Source: Anaerorudis cellulosivorans
Lineage (GTDB): Bacteria > Bacteroidota > Bacteroidia > Bacteroidales > Dysgonomonadaceae
Direction: 5' to 3'
DNA: 64,000 nucleotides
Assembly: GCF_025943985.1 (NCBI RefSeq)
Contig: NZ_JAPCWE010000006.1
Location: forward strand, 62,001-126,000
The notes under the pieces were generated by a model. The model saw only the letters and a program-made list of their open reading frames with translations. It did not search any database and was not told where the DNA came from. Shown piece by piece: positions 50,755-60,130 of the stretch. The translations under genes were made by a program, and so were the position numbers. The stretch's first letter is position 1. Every line of letters begins with the position of its first letter.

Positions 50755-51984
50755 TTATTCCTCATAAAGGAGATAGGGCTTACGTTGTTCTTTGAAGTTC
50801 TGCACATCATTAACCCATTTTGCCTTAATCTCTTTGGCTGATTTGCCTGAGATGATATCTTTTCGAACGTAATCCACACCAACCAATTTTTCAAAGAAAG
50901 GAGTAAAAAATGATTCGCCAATTTGCAAATTGTTGTAAGCATCGATGATCCAAGATAAGTCTAAACCGTTTTTTTGAATTTGTTCGTCGGGAATATTTCG
51001 AAGGTCAATGCCATAACATTTTTGATTGAGAAAAGGAGGGTTTTTAGCTCCCGGAATGCTTCTCGGAATGAAGTAGAAAGTAGATCCTTTATAATTCGGA
51101 TGTCCATAAACCTGAAACGGAAATGGAGTTCCCCGGCCTAAACTCATCACGGTTCCTTCAAAAAAGCAGGTTGAGGGATAGAGATAAACAGCGTGCATAT
51201 TGGGCAAGTTGGGTGAAGGGGGAACGGGCAACTCGTATAACGTTTGATGGGTATAATTCTCACATGGAATAACAGTCACGTCGCAAGTACGACCATTGGG
51301 CAGCCATTTTTCACCATTGATCATTAGAGCCAGTTCACCTAGCGTCATGCCGTGGACCACCGGAATCGGCAGCCATCCCACGCCCGATTTGTACTTCATA
51401 TCCAGTAGAGGCCCATCCACATAAAAGCCATTTGGATTGGGCCGGTCTAGTACGATCATTTTTTTTCCTGAGATTGCACAGGCATCCATCATGCGTGCCA
51501 TTGTGATGTAATACGTATAAAAGCGAGTTCCAACATCCTGTAGATCAAATACAAGCACGTCGAAACGATTCATCTTTTCTGAAGAAGGTTTTTCGCCTTC
51601 CGCTCCATATAGTGACCAAATGGGAATACCTGTTTTTTTATCAACAGAATTGGCTACATGTTCTCCTGCATCTGCTGTTCCTCTAAAACCATGTTCCGGT
51701 GAAAAAATACCGACGATATCGAAATGGTTTCGTTTCAGCAGATCCATCAGATGTTCTTTTCCCACCATACCGGTTTGATTAGATAAAATGGCTATACGTT
51801 TTCCTTGAAGTAACGGAAAATACCGATTGGTTTGTTCAGCTCCAACTTTAATCCTTACGCATTTTTGAGTGGATGTTATGGAGGTTATACGTAAAATTGG
51901 GTTGATGTTGACTTTTCTTGTTGTGGACTGTAATAAAATCGGTAAGAAAAGAAAAAGGAAAAAAGGGATATGAATTTTTTTCAT
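50755..51984 (-). CDS. namZ: Secreted exo-beta-N-acetylmuramidase, NamZ/DUF1343 family
   Basis: 409-residue exported protein with a signal peptide (KKIHIPFFLFLFLPILLQ) and a full DUF1343 domain: GKRIAILSNQTGM, GIFSPEHGFRG, DLQDVGTRFYTY, LDRPNPNGFYVDGP and GRGTPFPFQVYGHP. Characterised members release MurNAc from the non-reducing end of peptidoglycan fragments; the E of SPEHGFRG is in the conserved core. Start set at ATG 51984 since the longer frame begins TTG inside the merR stop region. No nagZ, murQ or ampG is adjacent. Follows the merR gene by 2 bp. Confidence 0.87.
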   Translation of the reverse strand: MKKIHIPFFLFLFLPILLQSTTRKVNINPILRITSITSTQKCVRIKVGAEQTNRYFPLLQGKRIAILSNQTGMVGKEHLMDLLKRNHFDIVGIFSPEHGFRGTADAGEHVANSVDKKTGIPIWSLYGAEGEKPSSEKMNRFDVLVFDLQDVGTRFYTYYITMARMMDACAISGKKMIVLDRPNPNGFYVDGPLLDMKYKSGVGWLPIPVVHGMTLGELALMINGEKWLPNGRTCDVTVIPCENYTHQTLYELPVPPSPNLPNMHAVYLYPSTCFFEGTVMSLGRGTPFPFQVYGHPNYKGSTFYFIPRSIPGAKNPPFLNQKCYGIDLRNIPDEQIQKNGLDLSWIIDAYNNLQIGESFFTPFFEKLVGVDYVRKDIISGKSAKEIKAKWVNDVQNFKEQRKPYLLYEE

Positions 51985-51986
51985 TG

Positions 51987-52382
51987 TCAAATTTCAGGTT
52001 TGGTTTTGGAATATTTTTGTTGTTCATGTAATTGGTAGAATTCTTCTTCAATCGAAACCAGTTCATTTTTTATGTTTTGCAAGCGTTCCAATAATTCAAT
52101 GCGTTTTTCCTCATCATCTTTTTTCGATTTCAGTGCCTGACGAGCTCCTTCCAATGTTAATCCATTTTCCTTAACGAGATGATACACTATACCCACTTGT
52201 CGGATATCTTCTTTTGTGTACTGACGTGTTCCTCCGGCTGTCTTTTTGGGATTGATATTATCGAATTCTTTTTCCCAGAAACGTAAAAGAGAAACATTTA
52301 CGGCAAAATGATCGGCGACTTCCTTAATTGAATAGTAAAGGCGTTTATCGGTAAAATCGATTGGTTTCCGTCGTTTTCCCAT
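51987..52382 (-). CDS. MerR-family transcriptional regulator
   Basis: 131 residues. N-terminal MerR helix-turn-helix (YSIKEVADHFAVNVSLLRFWEKEFDNI, core residues about 17-43) and a wing with GGTRQYTKEDI, followed by a coiled coil (about 75-125). No effector-binding domain and no metal-binding cysteines, as in the short MerR proteins common in Bacteroidetes. Divergent from alaS and directly upstream of namZ, with which it probably shares a transcript. Confidence 0.9.
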   Translation of the reverse strand: MGKRRKPIDFTDKRLYYSIKEVADHFAVNVSLLRFWEKEFDNINPKKTAGGTRQYTKEDIRQVGIVYHLVKENGLTLEGARQALKSKKDDEEKRIELLERLQNIKNELVSIEEEFYQLHEQQKYSKTKPEI

Positions 52383-52476
52383 TTGAAAAATTATTTTTTG
52401 TATTAGAACTTTCTCTTTGTTACCGTTATTAACAAGATAATAAGTTCAACATGCAACAAAAATAAACTTTTTGCCG

Positions 52477-52484
52477 TAATTTTG
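52477..52484 (+). promoter_or_regulatory. TAnnTTTG minus-7 box for alaS
   Basis: TAATTTTG, 46 bp before the alaS start. No minus-33 TTG is visible at the usual 19-20-bp spacing. The box overlaps the beginning of a longer open frame and argues for the downstream start. Confidence 0.5.
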
Positions 52485-52529
52485 CAAACGGAATTTAAAC
52501 AGAAAAAAATCCTATTTTTCATTTTTATG

Positions 52530-55145
52530 ATGACTTCAAAAGAAATACGTCAATCGTTTAAAGATTATTTTGCATCCAAAGGACATCAGATTGTGCCATC
52601 GGCCCCGATGGTAATCAAGGATGATCCCACTCTGATGTTTACCAATGCGGGGATGAACCAATTTAAAGATATTATCTTGGGCAATGCGCCTGTAAAATAC
52701 CGTCGTGTGGCCAATGCGCAGAAATGTCTTCGCGTGAGTGGTAAACACAATGATTTGGAAGAAGTAGGACACGATACTTACCACCACACCATGTTCGAAA
52801 TGTTGGGCAATTGGTCTTTCGGCGATTATTTTAAAAAGGAAGCCATTGAATTTGCATGGGAATACCTCACAGAAATTTTGAAACTCGATAAAGATCGTTT
52901 ATATGTCACCGTTTTTGAAGGCAGCCCCGATGAAGGTTTGCTTCGTGATTCCGAGGCGGCTGAACATTGGTCGCGATATTTACCTGCAGAACGCATAATT
53001 GATGGAAGCAAGAAGGACAATTTTTGGGAAATGGGTGATACCGGTCCATGTGGTCCTTGTTCTGAAATTCATATCGATATTCGTTCCGAAGAGGATCGAA
53101 AGAAAGTAAATGGATTATTGCTCGTGAACAAGAGTCATCCGCAAGTGATCGAAATCTGGAATCTAGTCTTTATGCAGTACAACCGTAAGGCTGATGGGTC
53201 ACTGGAAGAGTTACCGGCAAAGGTGATCGATACGGGTATGGGTTTCGAAAGGCTCTGTATGGCTGTTCAGGGGAAGACTTCGAATTACGATAGCGATATT
53301 TTTCAGCCGCTCATTCAAAAAATAGGAGAGTTAAGTCGGTCCCGATATGGAGAGGACCCTCAAAAAGATGTTGCTATGCGGGTCGTTTCAGACCATGTTC
53401 GTGCCATTGCTTTTTCCATTACAGACGGACAATTGCCTTCTAACGCCAAGGCGGGTTATGTGATACGTCGAATTTTGCGTCGTGCTGTTCGGTATGGTTA
53501 TACCTTTTTGGGAATGAAAGAACCTTTCATGTACAAACTTATTCCTACCCTTATTGATGTAATGGGTGAGGCATATCCCGAATTGATAGCACAACAGAAG
53601 CTGGTAGAGAGAGTGATTAACGAAGAGGAGGAATCTTTTTTGCGGACGCTTGAAACCGGTATGCGCCTGCTTGATAAACAGATAGAAGAGCACAAGGCTG
53701 CAGGTAAAACCCAACTTGAAGGAGCAGTAGCTTTTCAGCTTTACGATACCTATGGTTTTCCGCTCGATCTTACTGAACTGATTCTTCGCGAGCACAGCAT
53801 GACGGTGGATACTCAAGGGTTCAATTTGGAGATGAAGAAACAAAAAGATCGTGCGCGCAATGCTGCTGTCATTGAAACAGGCGACTGGGTGCAAGTTCAT
53901 GAGGGTGAACCGGAATTTGTAGGTTATGATTTGACAGCTTGTGAATCCCGGATCTTGCGTTATCGAAAGGTTAAACAAAAAAATAAGCAGTTTTATCAGG
54001 TCGTTTTCGAAAAGTCCCCATTCTATGCCGAAATGGGTGGGCAAGTTGGGGATAGCGGTGTCTTTATTGATAAAGACGGGAAAGTATTCCGGATTTTCGA
54101 TACGAAAAGGGAAACCAATTTGGCTGTGCATTTGTGCAATGAAATTCCGGCTGATCCTACCGGTATCTTTCATTTAGAAGTTGATATTGAAAAACGTACG
54201 GCAACCGAGTGTAATCACACGGCCACACACCTTCTTCATGAAGCGCTTCGCGAAGTGCTGGGTAAGCATGTTGAACAAAAAGGATCATATGTATCGCCCG
54301 ATGTGTTGCGTTTTGATTTTTCGCATTTTCGAAAAATGACCCCTGAAGAAATTCGAGAGGTGGAACGACGTGTGACAGAAAAAATTCGGCAAGATCTCAA
54401 GCTGGAAGAGCATCGCCATGTTTCTATTGATGAGGCTAAGGCTTCCGGGGCAATGGCTCTCTTTGGAGAAAAGTACGGAGATGAAGTTCGTACGGTTCGT
54501 TTTGGTACATCGATTGAATTGTGTGGAGGAACCCACATTTCCTCTACGGGACGTATCGGCACATTTCGTATTGTGAGCGAAAGCGCTATTGCTGCGGGAG
54601 TGCGGCGTATCGAAGCCGTTACCGCAAAAAAATGCGAAGAATATCTTTACGCTATGGAAGATACCCTGAAAAGCGTTAAAAATATGTTGAACAATCCACC
54701 CGATGTAGCGCAGGCATTGCAGCGATTATTGGATGAAAACATCGAGATGAAAAAAACGATTCAGGAGTTCGTGAAGGAAAAAGCAGAACAGCTGAAACAA
54801 GCTGTTATTGCGGACAAGGAAATCATTAACGACATTGCTGTTTTCAAGCTTACCGGATCCGATATCTCTCCCGATGTGGTTAAAGATATTGCCTTTCAGC
54901 TGAAAGGGCAATTTCCTGAAAAAATGTTTTTTGTTGCCGGAACTTCAATGAAAAGCAAAGCCAATATTACTGTTATGCTCAGCGATGATTTGGTGAAAAA
55001 AGGTCTGCATGCCGGAAATTTAGTTCGTCAGGTTGCAAAGTTTATTGAGGGTGGGGGTGGAGGACAACCTCATTTTGCTACAGCCGGAGGTAAAAATGTC
55101 GATGGGCTGTCAGCAGCTATGCAATTGATACTGAAAAATCTGTGA
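52530..55145 (+). CDS. alaS: Alanyl-tRNA synthetase
   Basis: Class II synthetase of 871 residues. N-terminal catalytic core ([46 protein letters not shown]), editing domain with the zinc-binding [11 protein letters not shown] and the [10 protein letters not shown] motif, and a C-terminal C-Ala domain ending with [15 protein letters not shown]. Start at 52530 (MTSKEIRQ), with a tandem ATG at 52527. Followed by a strong intrinsic terminator. Confidence 0.96.
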   Translation: MTSKEIRQSFKDYFASKGHQIVPSAPMVIKDDPTLMFTNAGMNQFKDIILGNAPVKYRRVANAQKCLRVSGKHNDLEEVGHDTYHHTMFEMLGNWSFGDYFKKEAIEFAWEYLTEILKLDKDRLYVTVFEGSPDEGLLRDSEAAEHWSRYLPAERIIDGSKKDNFWEMGDTGPCGPCSEIHIDIRSEEDRKKVNGLLLVNKSHPQVIEIWNLVFMQYNRKADGSLEELPAKVIDTGMGFERLCMAVQGKTSNYDSDIFQPLIQKIGELSRSRYGEDPQKDVAMRVVSDHVRAIAFSITDGQLPSNAKAGYVIRRILRRAVRYGYTFLGMKEPFMYKLIPTLIDVMGEAYPELIAQQKLVERVINEEEESFLRTLETGMRLLDKQIEEHKAAGKTQLEGAVAFQLYDTYGFPLDLTELILREHSMTVDTQGFNLEMKKQKDRARNAAVIETGDWVQVHEGEPEFVGYDLTACESRILRYRKVKQKNKQFYQVVFEKSPFYAEMGGQVGDSGVFIDKDGKVFRIFDTKRETNLAVHLCNEIPADPTGIFHLEVDIEKRTATECNHTATHLLHEALREVLGKHVEQKGSYVSPDVLRFDFSHFRKMTPEEIREVERRVTEKIRQDLKLEEHRHVSIDEAKASGAMALFGEKYGDEVRTVRFGTSIELCGGTHISSTGRIGTFRIVSESAIAAGVRRIEAVTAKKCEEYLYAMEDTLKSVKNMLNNPPDVAQALQRLLDENIEMKKTIQEFVKEKAEQLKQAVIADKEIINDIAVFKLTGSDISPDVVKDIAFQLKGQFPEKMFFVAGTSMKSKANITVMLSDDLVKKGLHAGNLVRQVAKFIEGGGGGQPHFATAGGKNVDGLSAAMQLILKNL

Positions 55146-55162
55146 AATTAATTTTAATCGTG

Positions 55163-55197
55163 AATAGCGGGAAACGATCGTTTTCCGCTATTTTTTT
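55163..55197 (+). terminator. Intrinsic terminator after alaS
   Basis: Stem arms AATAGCGGGAAAC and GTTTTCCGCTATT around GATC, followed by a run of T. It starts 18 bp after the alaS stop and lies upstream of the lacI-type promoter region. Confidence 0.92.
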
Positions 55198-55246
55198 GTC
55201 CTTTTGTAGGTTTTTTTGTTTATTTTTGAAGAAAATACGTTTTACT

Positions 55247-56260
55247 ATGGATAAACGGCGAATCACGCTCAAAGATATTGCCAAGGCGTTGAATTTATCG
55301 CCATCTACCGTTTCAAGGGCAATGAAAAATCATCCGGCAATTAGCCTGGAGACGAGGGATCTTGTGCAAAAATATGCCGAAGAACACAAATACAAGCCTA
55401 ATCCAATGGCTATGCGCTTACGCATGAATCGAAATAACGTTATAGGGGTCATTGTTCCCGAAATTGTTCATTACTTTTTTTCCACGGTTCTTGCCGGAAT
55501 TCAGGAAGAAGCTGAGAGACAAAACTACAATATTCTCATCTGCCATTCCAATGAAAATTACGATCGTGAAGTGAAGAGTATCGAAATGTTGCTGGATGCC
55601 GGTGTAGATGGTATTTTAGTTTCGCAATCGAAAAGTACCGTAAAATATGATCATTTTCAGGAAATTATTGATAATGGCATTCATTTAGTTTTCTTCGACC
55701 GTATTTGCACAGGGATCAATACCGATAAAGTGGTTGTGGATGATTATGTTGGAGCATTCCATGCAGTTAACTATCTCATTGAGACAGGTTGCAATCGGAT
55801 TGTTTTTCTCGGTGCTAATCCCCATCTTCCGATTTCAACCAATCGCAAAATGGGTTACGAGGATGCACTGCGAAACCATCGGTTGCCGCTAGAAAATGAG
55901 TTTATAGCCGTATGTGATACGCCGGATCTCGTTCAGGAAGTTGTCCCTCGGATGTTAAGCAGACAACCTGTTCCCGATGCCTTTTTCTGCATTAATGATG
56001 AAGTTGCGGCTTATTGTCTTCAATTGATTAAATCAGCAGGGTTTCGTGTACCTGATGATATCTCGATTTGCGGATTTACCAATTCTTACATTACAGAAGT
56101 AACCTCTCCAACCTTGACCAGCGTTGACCAACATGGTTTTGAAATGGGAAAAGAATCTGCCCGTCTTTTGATTAACCGCATAAGTGGATTGGAAACCAAA
56201 AGTGGTGTGGTCAGTAGAGTTATCAAAACGGATCTAGTGGTCAGGGAATCTACACGATAA
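55247..56260 (+). CDS. LacI-family transcriptional regulator
   Basis: 337 residues. LacI helix-turn-helix ITLKDIAKALNLSPSTVSRA (about 6-25) with the hinge motif NPMAMRLRMNRNN, then a sugar-binding effector domain (about 62-335; IGVIVPEIVHYFFSTVLAGI; GVDGILVSQS; ICGFTNSYI). The start at 55247 is preceded by a TATTTTTG box (55221-55228). A perfect LacI-type operator lies between it and the following SLC45-type transporter gene, so it very probably controls sugar uptake by that gene and possibly itself. Confidence 0.92.
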   Translation: MDKRRITLKDIAKALNLSPSTVSRAMKNHPAISLETRDLVQKYAEEHKYKPNPMAMRLRMNRNNVIGVIVPEIVHYFFSTVLAGIQEEAERQNYNILICHSNENYDREVKSIEMLLDAGVDGILVSQSKSTVKYDHFQEIIDNGIHLVFFDRICTGINTDKVVVDDYVGAFHAVNYLIETGCNRIVFLGANPHLPISTNRKMGYEDALRNHRLPLENEFIAVCDTPDLVQEVVPRMLSRQPVPDAFFCINDEVAAYCLQLIKSAGFRVPDDISICGFTNSYITEVTSPTLTSVDQHGFEMGKESARLLINRISGLETKSGVVSRVIKTDLVVRESTR

Positions 56261-56293
56261 TTAGAGAAAATAGATATGGGTGCAAGGTATTGT

Positions 56294-56315
56294 TTTATGC
56301 AATCGTTTGCATAAA
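56294..56315 (+). promoter_or_regulatory. LacI-type operator upstream of the sugar transporter
   Basis: Perfect inverted repeat TTTATGCAA-tcgt-TTGCATAAA, whose core GCAATCGTTTGC has the central CG and GCAA/TTGC half-sites typical of LacI-family operators. It lies 34 bp after the regulator stop and about 50 bp before the TAAATTTG minus-7 box (56366-56373) of the transporter gene. Confidence 0.85.
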
Positions 56316-56365
56316 AAATCCCGAGTTAAATTTTGCATTGTATGTCAATAAGATAAGAAGCATTG

Positions 56366-56373
56366 TAAATTTG
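56366..56373 (+). promoter_or_regulatory. TAnnTTTG minus-7 box for the MFS transporter gene
   Basis: TAAATTTG, 23 bp before the ATG at 56397, downstream of the LacI-type operator. Confidence 0.5.
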
Positions 56374-56396
56374 TTCAATAACATATCTGGATATAC

Positions 56397-57932
56397 ATGG
56401 AAAAAAGACGTTTGTCCTTTTGGGAAATTTGGAATATGAGTTTCGGATTCTTGGGAATTCAATTTGGTTTTGCTTTGCAGAATGCTAATGTTAGTCGTAT
56501 TTTCGAAACTTTGGGTGCAAAAGTAGAAGATATCCCTATTTTATGGATTGCCGCTCCTATTACCGGCTTGATCGTTCAACCTATCATTGGGCATTATAGC
56601 GATAAAACGTGGAACCGGTTCGGTCGGCGTCGTCCCTATTTCACTGTTGGAGCCATTTTTACCACACTGGCATTGTTCATTATGCCTAATTCGCCCGTTC
56701 TTTGGGTAGCAGCCGGTATGTTGTGGATTATGGATGCCTCCATCAATATTTCCATGGAACCTTTTCGTGCCTTTGTGGGTGATAATCTGCCAACGGAGCA
56801 ACGCACAATGGGTTTTGCCATGCAGAGTTTTTTTATCGGTACGGGAGCAGTGATTGCCTCAATTTTGCCTTATGTACTTACCAACTGGTTCGGCGTTTCC
56901 AATATAGCGCCCGAGGGTGTTATTCCGAAATCCGTTAAGCTTTCGTTTTACATCGGTGGATTCTTTTTGTTGAGTGCTGTTCTTTACACTGTTTTCACTA
57001 CGAAGGAATATTCCCCTGAAGAATTGGTTGCTTTTGAAAAGCATAAAGAAATAGCTACCGGGATAAAAATCGAACATAAACTGCCTGTAACTTCTTCGCA
57101 ATTCATAAAAAACGGGATATCTTGGAGTGCTATTGGTTTAATCATTACGTTGCTGATTACTGCTTTCCATCTTGATGTTCAACTTTACATTATTTCCGGA
57201 TTGTTGCTAATTTTCGGCCTTATTTTGCTCATTTCGGGTTTGATTGCAAAGAATAATGACAAACCTCAAGGAATGACTGTTATTATGAACGACTTGCTAC
57301 ACATGCCGAAGACCATGGCGCAACTGGCCATCGTTCAATTTTTTTCGTGGTTGGCTTTTTATGCGATGTGGATCTATACGACTCCTGCTATAACTCAACA
57401 TGTTTATGGGGCCACGGATTCAGCTTCGGAGCTTTACAATCAGGGAGCCAATTGGGTAGGTGTTTTGTTCGGTGTATATAACGGAGTTTCGGCTGTATTC
57501 GCTTTTTTGCTGCCGTTGCTTGCGAAACAAATCGGGAGGAAAGCCACCCATGCTTTTGCCCTTACCATTGGCGGAATTTCCTTTATTTCATTTTTCTTTA
57601 TTCATGATCCTTTGGTTTTGCTTATTCCGATGATCGGTATCGGATTTGCATGGGGGAGCATTCTTTCCATGCCATATGCTATTCTTACAGGTTCTCTTCC
57701 TGCAGATAAAATGGGGACGTATATGGGAATTTTCAATTTTTTTATCGTTATTCCACAGATTCTTGCAGCAAGCATTTTGGGATTCGTTACCCGTGATATT
57801 TTTGGCGGAAAAGTAATTTTTACGATGGTTCTCGCAGGATGTTCACTTATTTTGGGCGCATTGTCCGTATTTTTTGTGCAGGATAAAGACGATGTTTTCC
57901 GCTTAAAAAAAGGGAAGGCCAAGAGTTATTAA
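56397..57932 (+). CDS. MFS sugar transporter, SLC45-like (maltose/sucrose type)
   Basis: 511-residue major-facilitator protein with twelve likely membrane spans. The N-terminal start LSFWEIWNMSFGFLGIQFGFALQNANVSRIF and PIIGHYSDKTWNRFGRRRPY (loop 2-3 with RRRP) place it among the SLC45/glycoside-pentoside-hexuronide-like sugar carriers frequently linked to maltose or alpha-glucan use in Bacteroidetes. The linked LacI regulator and operator support carbohydrate uptake. No hydrolase or phosphorylase gene is adjacent, so the sugar is not fixed. Confidence 0.88.
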   Translation: MEKRRLSFWEIWNMSFGFLGIQFGFALQNANVSRIFETLGAKVEDIPILWIAAPITGLIVQPIIGHYSDKTWNRFGRRRPYFTVGAIFTTLALFIMPNSPVLWVAAGMLWIMDASINISMEPFRAFVGDNLPTEQRTMGFAMQSFFIGTGAVIASILPYVLTNWFGVSNIAPEGVIPKSVKLSFYIGGFFLLSAVLYTVFTTKEYSPEELVAFEKHKEIATGIKIEHKLPVTSSQFIKNGISWSAIGLIITLLITAFHLDVQLYIISGLLLIFGLILLISGLIAKNNDKPQGMTVIMNDLLHMPKTMAQLAIVQFFSWLAFYAMWIYTTPAITQHVYGATDSASELYNQGANWVGVLFGVYNGVSAVFAFLLPLLAKQIGRKATHAFALTIGGISFISFFFIHDPLVLLIPMIGIGFAWGSILSMPYAILTGSLPADKMGTYMGIFNFFIVIPQILAASILGFVTRDIFGGKVIFTMVLAGCSLILGALSVFFVQDKDDVFRLKKGKAKSY

Positions 57933-57937
57933 TGCAA

Positions 57938-57969
57938 AAAAACCTGCACTTATAGGAGGGCAGGTTTTT
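57938..57969. terminator. Bidirectional intrinsic terminator
   Basis: AAAAACCTGC ... GCAGGTTTTT with a 12-nt loop, immediately after the MFS gene; the A-run on the left and T-run on the right allow it to serve the convergent DUF2795-type gene as well. Confidence 0.85.
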
Positions 57970-58030
57970 GTTTGCTATCTATATTGCTCGATGGTATTCT
58001 ATTGAGGATTAGCTTCACTCTCCGGCACGA

Positions 58031-58252
58031 TTAGTATTCGTCTTCGTTGAAAAAGAAATCTTCTTTGCTCGGATAATCCGGCCATATGTCTTCGATAGAC
58101 TCGAAGATTTCTGTATCTTCTTCAATTTCCTGCAAATTTTCGATAACTTCCAACGGAGCACCAGAGCGTTGGGCATAATCAATTAACTCATCTTTAGTGG
58201 CAGGCCATGGAGCATCTTCCAGTTTTGAAGCTAATTCTAATGTCCAGTACAT
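58031..58252 (-). CDS. Small acidic DUF2795-domain protein
   Basis: 73-residue, strongly acidic protein of the DUF2795 family: WTLELASKLEDAPWPATKDELIDYAQRSGAP (start motif PWPATKDELIDYA) followed by ENLQEIEEDTEIFESIEDIWPDYP. Conserved in Bacteroidetes, function unknown. Stand-alone gene between the MFS terminator and the cobalamin adenosyltransferase. Confidence 0.88.
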   Translation of the reverse strand: MYWTLELASKLEDAPWPATKDELIDYAQRSGAPLEVIENLQEIEEDTEIFESIEDIWPDYPSKEDFFFNEDEY

Positions 58253-58322
58253 ATGCTATTAATTTTTTTAATAAACAGTCGTTTTTTATAATAGGCGCAA
58301 ATATAATAAAATTACCCATAGA

Positions 58323-58874
58323 TTATTGTTCCCAATACATTTCTTTACCCGATTTATGATTTTCTGTTCGGGCAAGGACAAAAAAATAGTCGGAGAGACG
58401 ATTTATAAAACTCAGAATATATTGATCTACGGTATATTTCTCTTTCAGTCGGTAGATTTCTCTTTCGGCACGACGGCATACCGTTCGACAGATATGTGCT
58501 CTTGCGGCTGCCTCGTTTCCTCCCGGAAGAACAAATCGTCGGAGTTTGGGTAGCAAGGCGTCCAATTGATCAATCTCTTTCTCTATGGTGGAAATATCAT
58601 CGGCGGTAATTCCACATTTCCTTTCGACGGGTGGATTTTCTATGTCCGTTGCCAGATAAGAGCTTACATTAAAAAGCTTGTGTTGGATTAACGACAGGAA
58701 ATCCTTAGTTTCCTTTTCTTCTATTTCACACATTAACCATCCGATGAAACTGTTGAGCTCGTCAATCGTTCCATATGATTCAATCCGGATGTGTGTTTTT
58801 GGGACGCGGTTGCCGCCTACAAGCGACGTTTTTCCGTCATCTCCGGTTTTTGTGTACAACATACTCTTCCCCAT
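58323..58874 (-). CDS. Cob(I)yrinic acid a,c-diamide adenosyltransferase, PduO type
   Basis: Adds the upper 5'-deoxyadenosyl ligand to cob(I)alamin or corrinoid precursors using ATP. 183 residues; N-terminal ATP loop YTKTGDDGKTSLVGG, then the RIESYGTIDELNSFIG motif and the C-terminal RRAEREIYRLKEKY helix with R-R-A-E-R. It complements the B12 operon at 3-15 kb (50 kb away), which lacks an adenosyltransferase. The start may be the ATG at 58862 (MLYTKTGDDG), which has GGGGAAG just upstream. Confidence 0.94.
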   Translation of the reverse strand: MGKSMLYTKTGDDGKTSLVGGNRVPKTHIRIESYGTIDELNSFIGWLMCEIEEKETKDFLSLIQHKLFNVSSYLATDIENPPVERKCGITADDISTIEKEIDQLDALLPKLRRFVLPGGNEAAARAHICRTVCRRAEREIYRLKEKYTVDQYILSFINRLSDYFFVLARTENHKSGKEMYWEQ

Positions 58875-58898
58875 TATTCTCGAATGATAAGATTATGA

Positions 58899-59537
58899 TC
58901 AGATCAAATAGTTTAATTTCTGATATTCGGAATTTAATATAACGATACCAAAATGTTTCTTGTCAAAAGAGAGTCTTGTTCTCTCATCAATTTTGATTTT
59001 TCTCCAAATTGCCTTTGTCGCTTTGTTTTTATCGATGTTCATTATCAGCCAAAATGTCTGATTATGGCTGTGTTCAATAAGCAATTTCACCAGATCGACA
59101 CTTTTCTGCACTTTGTAATCCAAATTGCAGAAAATAGCGTCAAAAGTACAGTTCGGTATTGCATTTTTTATCTCGGTTTGATTTTTTTTATGATATTGCA
59201 ATTTTTGTGCCACCGCAATTTTGTCGAAATCGGTCTCAATGCTGACGCAAGTGATTTTATTGGAAGGAGCAATGAGAAAAAGTGTATTAATTCCTTTTCC
59301 GGAACCTATTTCTAAAATATTCTTAGGATGAAAAAAGTTTACCAATCGAAACGAGAGATAATGAATTTCAGAAATCTCTTTTGGTCCGATGTTGTTTTTC
59401 GTAAGGTGATTGTGGATATCGAAATAGGCATTGTAGGGCAGTTTTTCATTGATAACTTTGGTAATGAAGGAAAAAGCAAAAGGAGAGTGCACTCCGAAGC
59501 CTTTTGCCGTTCGTTTTCGTTTTAAAAAAGCGAGCAT
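58899..59537 (-). CDS. SAM-dependent methyltransferase-like protein
   Basis: 212 residues with a class I methyltransferase core: motif I ILEIGSGKGINTLFLIAP (about 75-92), followed by CVSIETDFDKIAVAQ with an acidic residue at the end of strand 2. The N-terminal KGFGVHSPFAFSFI segment is typical of a Bacteroidetes class I family annotated as O-methyltransferase or hypothetical. Substrate unknown. Lies between ispF and the adenosyltransferase on the same strand. Confidence 0.78.
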   Translation of the reverse strand: MLAFLKRKRTAKGFGVHSPFAFSFITKVINEKLPYNAYFDIHNHLTKNNIGPKEISEIHYLSFRLVNFFHPKNILEIGSGKGINTLFLIAPSNKITCVSIETDFDKIAVAQKLQYHKKNQTEIKNAIPNCTFDAIFCNLDYKVQKSVDLVKLLIEHSHNQTFWLIMNIDKNKATKAIWRKIKIDERTRLSFDKKHFGIVILNSEYQKLNYLI

Positions 59538-59551
59538 TGTGATAAATTTTC

Positions 59552-60031
59552 TTACTTTTTACGGATTAAAGTCACTGCATATGCTGCTATGCCTTCTTCT
59601 CTTCCTACGAATCCCATTTTTTCAGATGTTGTGGCTTTAATGGAGATATTATCTACATCGGTTTCAAGAATTGCAGCGAGAGTTTGTTGCATTTGTGGGA
59701 TATATGGATTCAGTTTAGGTTGTTCGGCACATACTGTTACATCAATATTACCGAGCTGATAACCTTTTTCTTGAATAAGACGATAGGTTTCTTTCAACAG
59801 GATTTTGCTGTCGATATCTTCATATTCCCCGGATGAGTCAGGAAAGTGAAATCCGATATCGCGCTGGTTGGCTGCTCCAAGTAGAGCATCGCAAATGGCA
59901 TGGATGAGGACATCGGCATCGGAATGTCCCGCTAATCCCCTTTCGTGTTCAATTTTTATTCCCCCTAGCCACAGTTCTCTGCCTTTTTGCAGACGGTGCA
60001 TGTCGTATCCAAAACCGATTCGTAGATCCAT
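59552..60031 (-). CDS. ispF: 2-C-methyl-D-erythritol 2,4-cyclodiphosphate synthase
   Basis: Zinc-dependent MEP-pathway enzyme. 159 residues: RIGFGYDMHRL with D and H metal ligands at the start, GGIKIEHERGLAGHSDADVLIHA (key HSDADV), and the C-terminal TTSEKMGFVGREEGIAAYAV. Single-function IspF, not fused to IspD. ispG is at 23.4 kb, ispD is not in the window. Confidence 0.96.
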   Translation of the reverse strand: MDLRIGFGYDMHRLQKGRELWLGGIKIEHERGLAGHSDADVLIHAICDALLGAANQRDIGFHFPDSSGEYEDIDSKILLKETYRLIQEKGYQLGNIDVTVCAEQPKLNPYIPQMQQTLAAILETDVDNISIKATTSEKMGFVGREEGIAAYAVTLIRKK

Positions 60032-60130
60032 TGTATTTAACGTAATAAGTTTTTTGATTTTACCGGTGTTTCAGTAAATGATGCAAAATCAATTTATTTG
60101 TTTCGTTGTAAATTGATTGTAAGTAATGGT

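Noticed and set aside
53388-54173. 261-codon open frame antisense to alaS
   Set aside because: Shadow of the alaS coding frame; no signal peptide, domain or promoter supports it.
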